Of a DNA stretch of 64,000 bases, positions 12,037 to 24,644 are shown in pieces. Positions within the stretch are counted from its first letter, which is position 1. Every line of letters starts with the position of its first letter. Source of the stretch: Cruorifilaria tuberocauda. Taxonomy: Eukaryota; Nematoda; Chromadorea; Rhabditida; Onchocercidae. The stretch is from NCBI GenBank assembly GCA_013365365.1, contig JABVXU010000253.1:1-64000 (forward strand), in the 5' to 3' direction. Below the pieces are notes generated by a model. It was given only the letters and a program-made list of their open reading frames with translations, searched no databases and had not been told where the DNA came from. Position numbers and translations under genes: made by a program.

Positions 12037-15000
12037 ATGAATGCAAATGATGTAATTTTACATGATGAAGCAAATGGGCCATCGACATCTAAAGAATCAT
12101 CTGCAGCAGGTAACAGTTGATTTTTGATTTGTTTTTTTTTTTGTCCTATAATGAATACGGTTAACTAGAGAATACGAACTTACAAGTTATAAATATAACA
12201 CTATGAAATGAGGATGATATTATGAATATTAAATACAATTTGATTAGTAATACAGTGTCTTAAATTATGAATGTAATATAAAGTATGGATATCTTGAGAT
12301 AATTTGACATTAATAAGCATTTCTTTATTTTTCAGAAATAATTATGAGATAGGTTGTGTATTTTAAGATACGGTGGATTATATATTGGGTGATCGACTCG
12401 ATGCTAAACATTTAAATCGTGTTCATGAAGAACTGGAAAAATTAAATATTGCAACAGATGTAATCAATAAATTGGAGTTACAACTTGATGAAGCAAGAGC
12501 TACTTTCAGGTATATCCATCTACTCAATTACTTTCAGGTTTCTACACTTTTGTAAGATTTTGGGAAGGAATATAAAAGGAATATGGCGAAGTTTGAATTA
12601 AATTTTTCACAATACTGGTTTGATTCGCAGTATTCTTGTTAACATAATTTGATTTTATTGTATTTAGTGCAGTCAAGATTATATTTTTATATGCAAGCAT
12701 TTTTGGGTTTTAGGTATTATTTTTGCTTCCAGAAAAATTCAAGCTTCATGGTCTCAAAAATTGGATGAATTAAGTCGTAAGTATGGTTCAGCAATTGCAA
12801 AAGGTCGACCTTATTATGAAGCAAAGCTTAAGGTAAATTTCGCAGAAGTTTTTGTTATTTGTAATTTCATTATCGTTTATCAAATTGAAAGATGATGTAA
12901 TTTAATAAATTACTGGTTTCTTCGTGTTCGTTAACATTACAGAATAGAAATTTCTATTAGTGATGTTAGAAATCTTTCAATTATTGAATGCGATATAATT
13001 TGTTGATGCTGAATGCACTTCATATATGATATATGTGTTAAGTTTCTTTTGATGGGGATGATATTTTAAGGAAGCCTAAATAGTCTAACTGTGATTATTA
13101 GTGAAAATTGGCAATTTTGTAGTTTACAATGAATTTCAAGCTGTTTTCATAGAACTTTGGGGAAAAAATGAAATAATTTTTATATTATTCTTATTCATAA
13201 AATATATTTTTTTAAAGGAGAGACGGTTGCGTGAGGAAGCTCAAAATGCTGCGATACGTTTTGAACGTGCGAATTCGATGCATGCAGTAGCAAAGCAACA
13301 AGTGAAGTTAACCCAGGATAGTTTAAATCGACAGCGAACTATCGAACCAGAATGCTTAGAGGTTAAAATAGTTCACACTAACTCATTCATGATAATAATT
13401 TTTCTTTCTGATGATATTGTTAGTATTACCAGTTTCCTTCTACTTTATCATTTTTATTATAAAATTAATAGCGGGACATTCATAAATAAATTTCTGTGCC
13501 ATGATATTACTAATACCCTAATTTTATTACAACACATTAAAATATGATTTAAAGTAATTAGAAATATAGTGTATCAGCTAGTAGTTAACGAGCTAATGTT
13601 TTAAAATTTTTGTTCAAATTTTCAAGAGGTCTACAAAATGTTATATATTCATATGATTTCAAAAAGCTCATGCAACTTTAATACTATATTTGAAATGAAA
13701 TTAGTAAATTTGATAATTTACAGGTATTGAATCATCATATTCAACGTGTGAACGAAGCAGAAGAAGAACGTATAATGGCTGAAGAGATACATCGCTCAAT
13801 TTCGGACCGTATGACACAGTTAGCAAAAGAAATTGCAAAGATGCTGGAAGGAAATGCTCGTTCGATTAAGAAAAGCCGACATTATTTCGAGCAACGTATC
13901 GAATTTACAAAAATTTTGGAACATCAGAAAAGTCTTATTTTGAAGCTTGAATCTGAGGTTAGTAATGAGATTTTATTTTCCACATTTTTATTTGTGAAAT
14001 ATTTTTGGATACTTGAATGAAGAAATTTGATTATTTCCAATAATGTTGATGACTTTAAGGTGCGTCAGAAAAAGTATGATTATACATCTTCGTTGAGAAA
14101 TTTGGAGCAGATATCAGATGCTATACATGAAGAGCGAAGCGTATGTTTTTTTTTGTGATTTTATGCAAAGAATGAATGCTGTGGTATTTGGCATGTATGT
14201 TATTAGTATATGACAGCGTTTTAAGTTTAGATGTCAGTGCAGTATTTTAGTCATTTTTTTGTTGGAGGAAATATTTTAGTAATAAAGTATTTTAATAGTC
14301 ATGATTATTACTTTGTATTACTGGTGACTATTAGTTCGAATATTTGAGTGATAGAATGACAAGAAATCAAATTTATATAATAAGGCTTTTTATCAAAATA
14401 TATTGGTATCTGTGTGTCATAATGCAGTAAAGGGTGACGTTAAGTGGTAGTAAATGAAAAAATGTTTTATTCTGAAGTGATACATCCTATTTTATAGTTG
14501 TCAAGTGTAAAACGTGAACCTGGCGTGGGTTGCGAATCGCCTGATTTGCCACCTTGTGAAATAGCATTTAATAAGGAGAAAGCACAACGTCGCGTTGAAG
14601 AAGAGGAGGAAAGAAAACGTAAAGCGGATATAGCAAATACTGTTGCTCTGGAGGGAATCAAAGTAGCTTTTGATCAAGTACGTTTTTCATCTGCTGATTT
14701 TTTCCGAGAAAAAAACTAACAATCTAAGTTATTTTTTCTGTAAGAAAATTCGTTTTGCTTATTCTCAGAAGTATTACTTGAAATGATTTATTTCTGATGT
14801 GCAATAAAGCTGCGGTCCAATGTTGTTTTTTTTTTCAGTTTTTTTTTTTTTTAAACTCCACTTGTGCCTTGTTATCATGAACATAGAAATGCGTTTTTGG
14901 CTTTTTATAAAATATTTATTACTTTCCAGCTTACATTGGATTGCGACAAAACAATTGATCCTGCTTTGTTTGATGATTCACCCGAAGGAGTAGACTCAGG

Positions 15001-16088
15001 GGCAATCAGAGATGGTACTCTTGGTTCTGGTGTTATATTACTTGCGCAACAATTAATTCTTAATCAGGGTAAATCGAAACAAAGCAATAAAAGCATTGGG
15101 TAAATTATATTTCAACTAATATACATTACACCAAAACATCAACCGTTATTTTTTATTTGTTTTCCAAGTAGAAATTATTTCAAACACTATTTTATTTTTT
15201 TTCTCTCTCTCTCTCTCTGCCTCTGTATCATTATGGATATTCTTTCAGTTTGGTGTGGTACACTAGTTTCGATAATGTTATTAATGGTAAATATTTAGGT
15301 TGTCGTCAGACTTGACTGATTTTCGATATCGCACCGAATTGCCCGAGGGTGCTGCAACAGTAACCGTTTCTTTACCTGATGGTAGTGATAGTGATAGTTC
15401 ATTGGAAAGCAGTCATACGGGACTAACGATGAACATTGATGATTTATCAGGAATGCTTCGAAGCCATTCTCAAATAATTGAAGTAAATTGCATGACGTAT
15501 TATTTCACTATAGTGAAGAGAGAAAAGCAATAAGTATATGAAAATACATGAAGTATATGAAAGTATATAAAAACACAAATGAAAATTATGAAATAAATTG
15601 CTACTCTGCAAAATTTTGACTTTGATTTATGCTTTCTACTGTTTCTATTGTACTCCAGCTTTTTTTATGGTCAGAGGAAGAAATACCATGAAATGAGACA
15701 GTCTGCAAAATATATTAGTTTACTTCTTGATATAAGGAACAAAGTAAAAGCATATTTATAGATATGTTAATTTAGTGAATTTCTTATTGACATATGTGTT
15801 CATTTCAGTATGGGCTACTGTTTATTTTAAAAAAAGAAAATACTTCTAAGAGACTTGAGACATTTTTTCATTACTCTATACTGGTTTTTCTTGTATTATA
15901 CCAGAGTAATGCAAAAGAGGAAGTAATGCTTGCTCTGTATATATTCAATAAATAAAGTTATTTTTCAGGAAATTGATGAATGTGCTCAGCGTACCGAAAC
16001 AATATTGCATAATAATCTGAATGTTATTCATAGAAATGGAAATGATGATGTAGAACGAGATAGTGGTCATAGTTCATCGAGTTACTAG
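12037..16088 (+). CDS. rei-1: SH3BP5/REI family guanine-nucleotide exchange factor for Rab11
   Basis: Ten exons join in phase to 475 residues: 12037-12109, 12368-12509, 12733-12832, 13218-13361, 13724-13957, 14060-14140, 14498-14677, 14930-15099, 15299-15482, 15969-16088. The middle matches SH3BP5 over its long coiled coil: RVHEELEKLNIATDVINKLE, KGRPYYEAK, the RSIKKSRHYFEQR block and RNLEQISDAIHEERS. Human SH3BP5 is 455 residues, so the length fits. In the worm, REI-1/REI-2 activate RAB-11 at the Golgi and during cytokinesis, using the coiled coil; that role is taken from the family. The N-terminus is short and polar; the C-terminal third is Ser/Asp-rich and poorly conserved. Exons 2, 4 and 6 use unusual AAG acceptors, but the phases agree. 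A 5' UTR acceptor sits at 11927-11928; AATAAA lies at 16259-16264. Which worm paralogue it matches is not decided. Confidence 0.9.
15201..15218. repeat. (CT)n microsatellite in intron
   Basis: A CT run inside the intron between exons 8 and 9 of the SH3BP5-like gene. Confidence 0.8.
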
Positions 16089-17847
16089 TCATTTTTTGCA
16101 TTTATACTGTCCTTTATGACTACTAGATCTGTTTATTTTTCAGCATTAGAATTATTTGAAGAATATTACCAACAATTGGTTCATTCATATGTCTTTGAAT
16201 ATATATCTTCTATAATATGATTTTGTTGAAGATATTGTGATAAGCTTCTTACTAACTAAATAAATAAGTAAAACAAATTGACAATACGACGTTGTTCGAT
16301 CTTTTTCGCGTCTTGCCACGTTTGAATAACCTCTACTCAAACGTTTTTACAATTTTGTATATTATGCGGGTAGTTAAAATTGTTGAGTATTTTATCTACT
16401 TAATTTGCTTTACATCCATACATTTCCAATCTTCTGTACGATTTGCATTTGTATATAGTCTTTGAAAATGTTTTAATTACTTTCACATTGTTATGCAAAT
16501 AACTATATCAAGTAACTATGTAACTAGAAGGTACTTAGGCATTAATGTTTCCAGGTTTGTATTATCTTCTTAACAAATGATGGATATCATCAAATGAGTT
16601 TGAAATCAGTGAAAATAAATAGTTTAAAATGATCATTAAAGGAGTAAAATTCGATTTTTGGAAATCAAATTATTCTTTCATCCATCATTAAATCATCAGA
16701 TTAATGTATATTCCTTGTGCATTTTTTCTTTTCCATTATATTCTGTAAGATCTTTCACATTTGAAAGCGTGATAGGTCGTTTGCTTGCTGTGATTAATTC
16801 ATTCGATAATTTAAAATTTGTGAAAAATTTTGAAACATTTTGAAAAATTTTTTCATGCTAAAAAAACATGCATTATATTGAAAGGTATCGAGGAGAAATT
16901 GACATACTTAAGAAGATAAATTGCATTTTACCTTCTCAAGGATATTTTCATTCTTTTAAACAGGTTGGTGTTGGAAATAAAATTTTCGACAAAATTTATT
17001 CGATTTCTGAGAATTTCTCATATATCGTTTATGAATTCATGCAAAAATATTTATTTAATATTATCAGTGAGGGCAACATACAAATCTACATATATATTCA
17101 TTCATTTAATTTTTTTTAATTTCAATACAGTTCAATTTATTTCATCCACTGCTTCTATAGCTATTAATTACATTTCTTTGCTAATTAAAAATAGCAAATA
17201 TTTAAGCCGATCAAATAACTGAGAAATAGTATTAAATGAAGAGAGTTAGACATAAATTCTTATCAAGATTTTATAAGTTTCTATTCATCAGCGATAAAAG
17301 CACTATATTTGTTCAGATGTGATATATTGCCCAAAATATTTTATCGGCATGCATGTATTTACATTCAGTTACGTTACGTGAGTGACGTTATCTTTGATTA
17401 AGTGATTGTCAATTTTTAATAAAATTATTCAATTGTTTATTATGATTTCTTACATTTAACATAAAAGTATAATTGAGCAGCATTATTTCTTTAAATGATA
17501 TAAAAAATGATTGTATGAATGTAAAGCACGTGAAGTGATTTAAACTGTTCATTAATGATTGTCATCGTTATGAAGAGATAACTTACAAGTGATTTAAAAG
17601 AATTTTGAAAAAATATACAAATCAATTTTTCTAAGTTTAAACTTAGATGGTATGTAAACGGTAACGCGGTATAAGATGGCATGGACGATATAGACGTTAG
17701 ATGTGGGTAAATAACGTCAATGACGTCATGGTAGGAAACGTATGAGTTTGTCGAAAGACTTAAACAGTATTAAAGCATTTCAGAGATGAAGATGTACTGT
17801 TGAAAAGTGAAATAATCGAAGTGATTTGTTGAGATTTTTATTTTACG
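16089..17847. other. 3' UTR of the SH3BP5-like gene and promoter region of mrpl-35
   Basis: No exon could be supported here; the small open frames lack splice context and family resemblance. The right half holds several TGACGT-type sites, listed separately. Confidence 0.6.
17721..17728. promoter_or_regulatory. Palindromic CRE/ATF-type site TGACGTCA
   Basis: A full TGACGTCA lies 119 bases before the mrpl-35 start codon and directly follows a half-site (AACGTCA). Another related site, TGACGTTA, is at 17383-17390. These match bZIP (CREB/ATF) recognition sequences; their use here is inferred. Confidence 0.5.
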
Positions 17848-19311
17848 ATGACAGCATTATTGAATGGAAATAAAGTTGTATCGTTATTAATGGTTAGAAA
17901 TGGTTCCGAAATTACGAGACGTTGTATTGCGAGGATACCGCATTGGGAGTATCATATCAGGTATTGTAGAAACTTTTTAATTCGTTATTGATCTTGATCT
18001 CAAGCTTACTACGTATTTATCTGTAGCAACAAATATTATGGACCTTTTTGATATTTTTTACAGGAAATAATTAATACTATAATGGTGCTATATTTCGTAT
18101 TTGTCTAATTTTCTAAAATATTTTCCAATTTCGTTTACCGTAATTTTTCCACTATTATAGGTTTGACCCAAAAGAAGGACGCAAAAGACCTTGTCTAGAT
18201 GTGCTAGATCGTTTCAAACGACTTAATAACGGTATGTGGATACGTGCACAAATGGGAAGGAATGTAAAACGCTACCGGAAAGATGAAACCTTTTTAAAGG
18301 TAAATTTTTTAAATCTTTATCCCTACTATTAAGAAATAGAGATTTAATACAAAGATCTCAAGTCGTAATTGATGGCTTTGATTTATTTTTGATTAGGGTT
18401 GTCATGAATATTTAAATGGTAGCTTCAAATTCAAATGAATTTGCAGAGAATTTTCAAGATACCAAAAATATTCTACGCCTTTTTCTATTAAATGGGAAAG
18501 GATAGCTTTAGAATTCTAAATTGAGTATCACCTTAAACCAACTATTTGTCCATTTCTTTCACTACATTTCATTTTGGACATCTAAAAAATTTTGCTCAAG
18601 CAAAAGTTATAAAATATGTTATCCAGTATTAGCAGTTCCTATTATTTCATCAACTCCAGAGCAAGAAACTTTAAATCTTTAGGTATCAGCTCACTTACCT
18701 ATACACTCCTAAATGTTCTATAACTTTCCCCATGCAATTTCTATCTTTGTTGTGTAATTATGGGTGTAGCCTCATTATAATCAAAAATTTCCCCCACTTT
18801 TTCTTTTATCACAGAAATTAGTTTCTCCGTCGTACCTGTATCTTCTAAAATAAAAATAAGTAAGAAATCTATGCCATTAATTATGATATTGTATTTATTG
18901 ATGATATCGTCAATTTCTTCAGTAAATAAATAAGACTGAAGTCCTAACGTTATATTTTACCTTTTCTCTATTTGTAAGTAAATTGTGCAAATATTATGAC
19001 AAGTTTACAATTTAGACAAGTTATTATTATGAGACGTGTACAAAGGAGGAGTGTTGGATGCTGGATCGAATGATGACACCATTTTGGTTACGACCAAAAT
19101 ACTACATCGATGATCCTTATGAGGTTATAATTTTTTTTAAATTTTTTCTAATTTATATTAAAATATGCTTTGAATTGTTTCTTTGCAGCCTTACAATGTA
19201 CGACATGGGATTAAATCACCAAGGATTGCTTTGAATGGTAAATTTGCAAGAGAACGTCCAAAAATTTTGTTAGAAGATAGTATTGCGGATCGTTACTTTC
19301 ATGATCGTTAG
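17848..19311 (+). CDS. mrpl-35: Mitochondrial large-subunit ribosomal protein bL35m
   Basis: Four exons (17848-17960, 18161-18299, 19016-19123, 19189-19311) give 160 residues in phase. Conserved bL35m blocks are visible: [21 protein letters not shown], followed by a basic stretch, then [24 protein letters not shown], which matches the KMTTSFWKRRNWYVDDPY region of mammalian MRPL35. The protein belongs to the large subunit of the mitochondrial ribosome. The N-terminus has basic residues and few acids ([14 protein letters not shown]), as expected for import. The start is the first in-frame ATG of the exon. AATAAA is at 19431-19436, so its 3' UTR probably runs up to or overlaps that of the convergent kinase gene. 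Likely single copy and housekeeping. Confidence 0.9.
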
Positions 19312-19553
19312 AGTGTTTCAAACAATATCAATCATTCCGTTGGTCGACAATTTTTGTTGTTTTGCTGCGTGGTAATTGGTTTTCTGTTGTTTATTATTCC
19401 GATTATTACATTATTTTTAGTATGTTGTTTAATAAAATATTTGACCATAGGAAATCGAGTTTATATTATTATCACCAAAAGTTAATTGTGGCTACCATCA
19501 CACATACATTAAAAATCACACCTATGCGTTATACTTATTGCTAAAAAAACCTT

Positions 19554-22500
19554 TTATCGACGTGATTTCTTAGATTTCTTGGAAGATTTCTTGGAACTTT
19601 TAGCTGGGCTGCAATAAGAAGATAGAAAAAAAAACTTCATGTAAACAATTTTGCTATTCTTATATAAAAATTCGGATTGTCCACTTTGAATTTGATAAAG
19701 GTTTTACCTACAGGATTGCTTAATTATGGAAATAAGTTAGTACACAAAACAGAGCTGATATAAAGTATTTCTAAAATTAACATATTAATTGATGCTAAAA
19801 CAAAAATTTTTCCTTTTTGTTGTTTAATTTCAATGATAATTTGCAGTACAAAATTTCATTCAAATATTTGCAATACTTACCTTTTCGCATGTTGCAGTAA
19901 TTTTTGAGGAGAAGGTATTTGACTTGTGGGAGGTTTTAAACTATTATAATTCATTTGTATTGGTTGAGCATTAATGGTATGATTGTGTTTTTCACTGGTG
20001 TCTGTCCTAAAAGAAGAAGAGTATTTAACTTATAAAAATGAAGAGAATCCCTATTTTCCTTCCTTCTTTAAGTGAATCCGTCAAGAATGTTATTTATATC
20101 AGAAATGGAAGAAATCGGTTGAAGTGAAATAATGAAATGTACTCACTTTCCAGTCAATCGCATCATTACAGATGCTACCATATACATTGTTGGACGTTTA
20201 GTGATATCTGTATTCCAAGTTCGTTTACAAAGTTGTTGAAGTTGAATTGGTATTGTAGAAGGCATTGATAATCGACTACCCTTGAGAACCTGTCATTGAA
20301 ATATAAATAAAGGAAAAGTGAAATTTCATGAGTTTGTTTTTTTCATTTTTTGTTAAAATATATTATGCTAGAAGAAATTGGATAAAAAAAGAAAAATGAA
20401 AAGAGTTAATTATTAAAAATTTATTGAAGTTTGGAAATTCGAAATAGTGCATTTAATAAATTTGGATGATGGGAAGCTGAATTTCTTCGATTGACAATTA
20501 ATTCATTGTTTCATGATGATGTGGAAAAAATTTGATTAATTCATACTTCAACTCTAACACGTGCTCGATCCCAGCCTGGATAAGGCTCTGCAGCATTATT
20601 GAATATCTCCCAGACCAGAATAAAAAAAGCCCATGTATCGGAAGGGAATGAATAGATTAGCGTGCGGAATACCTTAAATTTGATAAGTTTATTCAATGGA
20701 AATTTACATATCCATTCCTAACTTTTATGATTAACAAATTTGAAAATTATCAGGAATGAAGTTTAAAATAGACACCCAAAAAAGTAGTGATCAATTTTGG
20801 AATAATACATTAATTTCGTTTCAAATAAAATTAACAGTAATACGGAAGATGATATGTTTGGAATATTGAAAATATGAAAAATTTCATAACGAAAATACCT
20901 CAGGAGCAACCCAACGAACAGGTGCCTTATCAGTAGGTTGCATTTTATACTGAGGTCCATAGGCGGACAGACCAAAATCACTCACTTTAACTGTTTCACC
21001 TGTATAGAGACAGTTACGAGTTGCCAAATCTCTGAAGTAAAAGTACTTTGAATAAGCAACACTTTATTCTTTTCATTTTTGGTTACTGATAAAGTGATAA
21101 GCATATTGAGATCAGATCATCTTCCAAAAATTAAATTACAATTTTAATTCCAATTGGTTAAATTTTTGTAAAAAAAATTTCACAGGAAATAAATGGACGG
21201 GTGAGATGAAATTCGAACTTTAATGAATGAATAAATCTTAATAATTTATAAATGTGATTTTTAAATAAAATTATTTATCATAGATAAGATAATATTATGT
21301 TTCTATTGCTTTTTGGAAGTGATTTTATCATGATCCAAAATTATGAGAAGTTTAAAAATAAATAACGATATTGATCATTTGTTAAAAAGTTGAATGATGG
21401 AAGTAGATGAAATGCTTTAAGTGAGAATTATAGAGATGATAGGAAGTAAGCATAAAAAACCTATGTAAAATATTTTTCCCATGTAAATAAGCTATCCCGC
21501 AAGCAGCATCACGGATCATTAATAATTTGATTTTCATTGAAAGATTACTACCATTTTTTTTAAGGAATGAATTCAATGAACCTTCCTGAAAGTTTTCAAA
21601 CATAAGACTACAAAACTTCATAGACTATTTAATTATAATGGATATGCATTTTTAAATTTGCTATTAAAGATAAGATTAATTAATTAATTGATTAGTTTAC
21701 CTTGACAAGTTCCATGACAATCATCAAAGGTTCCCTTCTATTAGCAACACCGTAAAAGCGAACAATATTTTCATGCCTTAAATTTCGTAACATTCGTACT
21801 TCGCACATTGCTTCTTTTACTTTTTCCTTTGTCATCGCATCACATTTAAGCTTACAAATAAAAAAATAGAAAGTAAATATTACTTAATCTCTTTGATAAT
21901 TACTTGATTAAAAATCAAAGTTAAAGAGTAAATTAATTTGATGATAATTAAGATTAAAGTAAAGAATAAATTAATGAAATATTATTGTTGAAATCAATGA
22001 GAAGTGAAGAAAAATACGAAGACTAATTTTGCATTTAACAATTTTCAGAAATATTATTAAAATCAATACTTTTTTCAAATTCAAATATTTCCAGGAAAAA
22101 AAATTGAAATTCAAATTTGCATAGATAAATTCATTGTCACTTACAATTTTGACAGCAGCTTTGACATTGAATCGAGGAGTAAGCGAAAGATCGGCGGAAT
22201 GAACTGCACCAAATGCGCCTTCACCAAGCTTTTCAAGAAGCTTCAACTGGTGATGTTTCAATTCCCATGGCTGAATGAAAAATGAAAAAGTGAAAATATT
22301 ACTTATAACTTACTCAAGTAAATCTTTGATCAAGTAAATTACATACCTCTAAACTGAATATACGGTAATTTAAAAAAGTTTCCAATTTTTATACCATTGA
22401 AAATTTTTATTTTACTCGATTTGCAGAAATTTGAAAAAACAAAAAATGAAATTCGTAATGTCAGGAATTCTTTATATACCTAGAAAATGAATTTAACTGG

Positions 22501-24644
22501 AAATAAAATTTCAGCCAGGGAAAAAGTTGGAATGTTATCAGAAAATGATAAAAATAATCAGTAAAATGAATACTTGTGCAACGATCGGATTCTTTAATAG
22601 TACACGTTCATTGACTATTTTGAATTTATGCTGAGCGTAATAATTAATCAAATCAGCGATTGTTGGAAATGTATGGCCAGGTTTTACTCCATACTGATTC
22701 TTTGTTTTATCATAGTGTAGAATGATATGATGCTTGCCATGCCATGCAACTGATAAACACAGCTTAAAGTAAAGGTAATTTTAATTAGCAAAATAGTATA
22801 ACTTAAATTAAGCAAAAAAAAAGTTCAGTTTCTTCTATAAATTAAACTTTTAAAATAAATTAGAAATGAATATTTGCAAATTGAAATCGTTTTTTTTTGA
22901 GATTTGTAAAATAATTATATTAATGCATTAAATTCACTGCTGATACATGTAAGCCTATTGATTGATCATTTTATGATAACTTGATAAATTCTACGATAGC
23001 TTGCCAACTTTTATAACTTATTCTATTTCATAATTCAATTCATGAAATGATTTTAAAGTTAAGAGGGATAGATTACTGGGATAAATTTTATTTCACATCT
23101 CTGGAGGAGTGATAGAAAAGAATTTATGAAAATTAATTAAACCATATTTTAATTCTATTTAATCTATTATCTATGATCTACTATACAGTAAAAAGTTGCA
23201 TAAAACTTAAATTAAATAATGAATAAAATAACTAAATTATCTTTGGATGGATAAATCTGAACTCAAAACTATTTTTACCGATTGATGCTCCTTCCTCTAT
23301 TGATTATTTTATATCACTTATCACTCATAACAACAATCTACAATACTATTGCATGCTTAATTAATAAAAAATTCTATCGTAAAATATCTAAAAATTTTTA
23401 TCTCATCACTTTTAGCTTATACTTATACTTATACTTGATCATAAAAATGATTCTGTTACCTGACGATCTTCACCTGAAGAAACTTCAGTAGTTCTTAGCA
23501 AAAAATCACCATCAAGTATGCAAAGCATATTTGCATCTTCACGTGGCAAAAATCTGTAAAAAGATATTTCGAATTGGGCGCAATAGTAAGCTTTAAAAAA
23601 AAAAAGAGCTATTTGATAACGTATGATATAATCAATCGTGAATTGCTATGCATTTGACTTAGGTATGTTGTCATTTCAGTACGTTTTCAGTAAAACGATT
23701 TTTTTTCCGGAAATTATTAAACTGATAGAATGAGAAGTGAAAAGATAAAGTGACAAACCCGTGGAAATAGTCATCTTCATCATCACCCGTAAATGTTGAC
23801 GGAATAACATTTCCGGTTCCAACAGTAGTGGTAGTAATTTTCGGTACCTTCGAGTCAATTTTTCTAACACTTTCATCTACTTTTTTTACCGGAATTTTTA
23901 TTGTTGTTGCAGGTTTTACTGTTGGTGATTTTGTTACCGCAGATTTTGCTACCGAGGGTTTCACTGCTGGAGGTATTGTTAGTCGTACCATTTTTGATGA
24001 TGATGATGCAGTTGATTGTATCACTTGACCGTTAAGATGTTCTTTTGCATCTTTGTGAATTACATCTTGCATATGTGTTAATGATTTTTTAAATTCAGCT
24101 TTTACCAGATTATTCTGCGATTTTTCTACCGATAGAATTTTTTCTTCCGGTGTCTCAATAAAACTTTTTTCCTTCGATGGTGTCTCAATAAAGAGCTTTG
24201 ATTGTAATTTATCCGTTATCATAGTTGATTTTATCTCATCTCCCGATGATTCCACTGATTTTTCGTCCACTTTCTCCTTCGCCACTTTTTCGTTCGTTTT
24301 TTTTTCCTCCTCAACAACATTTTCTTCTGATTCCGTTAATTTTTTGCTCTCTTCATTTTCTTCTGTCTAAAAATATTTCAATTTGCATAGCAAATATTAG
24401 AAATAAACAAATTTTATAAGGCATTTTGAAGGCATTATTATGCGATAAATAATAATTTCATATCGATTATCTGATATGATTAAAGTTTTGTTATCATTTC
24501 AAATATTCGACATGTCATATCTTCATTTAGCAATATTAAAGAGAATGAAAAGCAAACCTCTGCTTCAAAGATAGCATCACTTAGCTGTGTGACATCTTCT
24601 CCATCTACATTTAATGAATCAAATTTATCTTTCTCACTTTGTAA
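19554..24644 (-). CDS. SH2-domain tyrosine kinase, nematode Fer/Fes-like (5' end unresolved)
   Basis: Twelve minus-strand exons join in phase (653 residues visible): 24558-24644, 23759-24366, 23460-23553, 22574-22762, 22145-22270, 21701-21850, 21461-21585, 20899-21031, 20547-20672, 20147-20289, 19881-20006, 19554-19608. Residues 1-225 are acidic, Lys/Ser/Thr-rich and probably disordered. An SH2 domain follows (YFHGFLPRED, then FLLR at about 249-252 in place of FLVR, and [10 protein letters not shown]). The kinase has a Gly loop GEGAFGAV (342-349), Lys367, helix-C Glu385, HRDLATRN (Asp461), DFG (Asp478) and APVRWVAPE, so it should be active on tyrosine. No F-BAR domain is present, unlike true Fer/Fes; this layout is typical of the large nematode SH2-kinase group. 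The tail ends [27 protein letters not shown] has Phe where Gly is usual. No start codon is in the first exon; a candidate leader at 26050-26097 does not join in phase. Confidence 0.85.
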
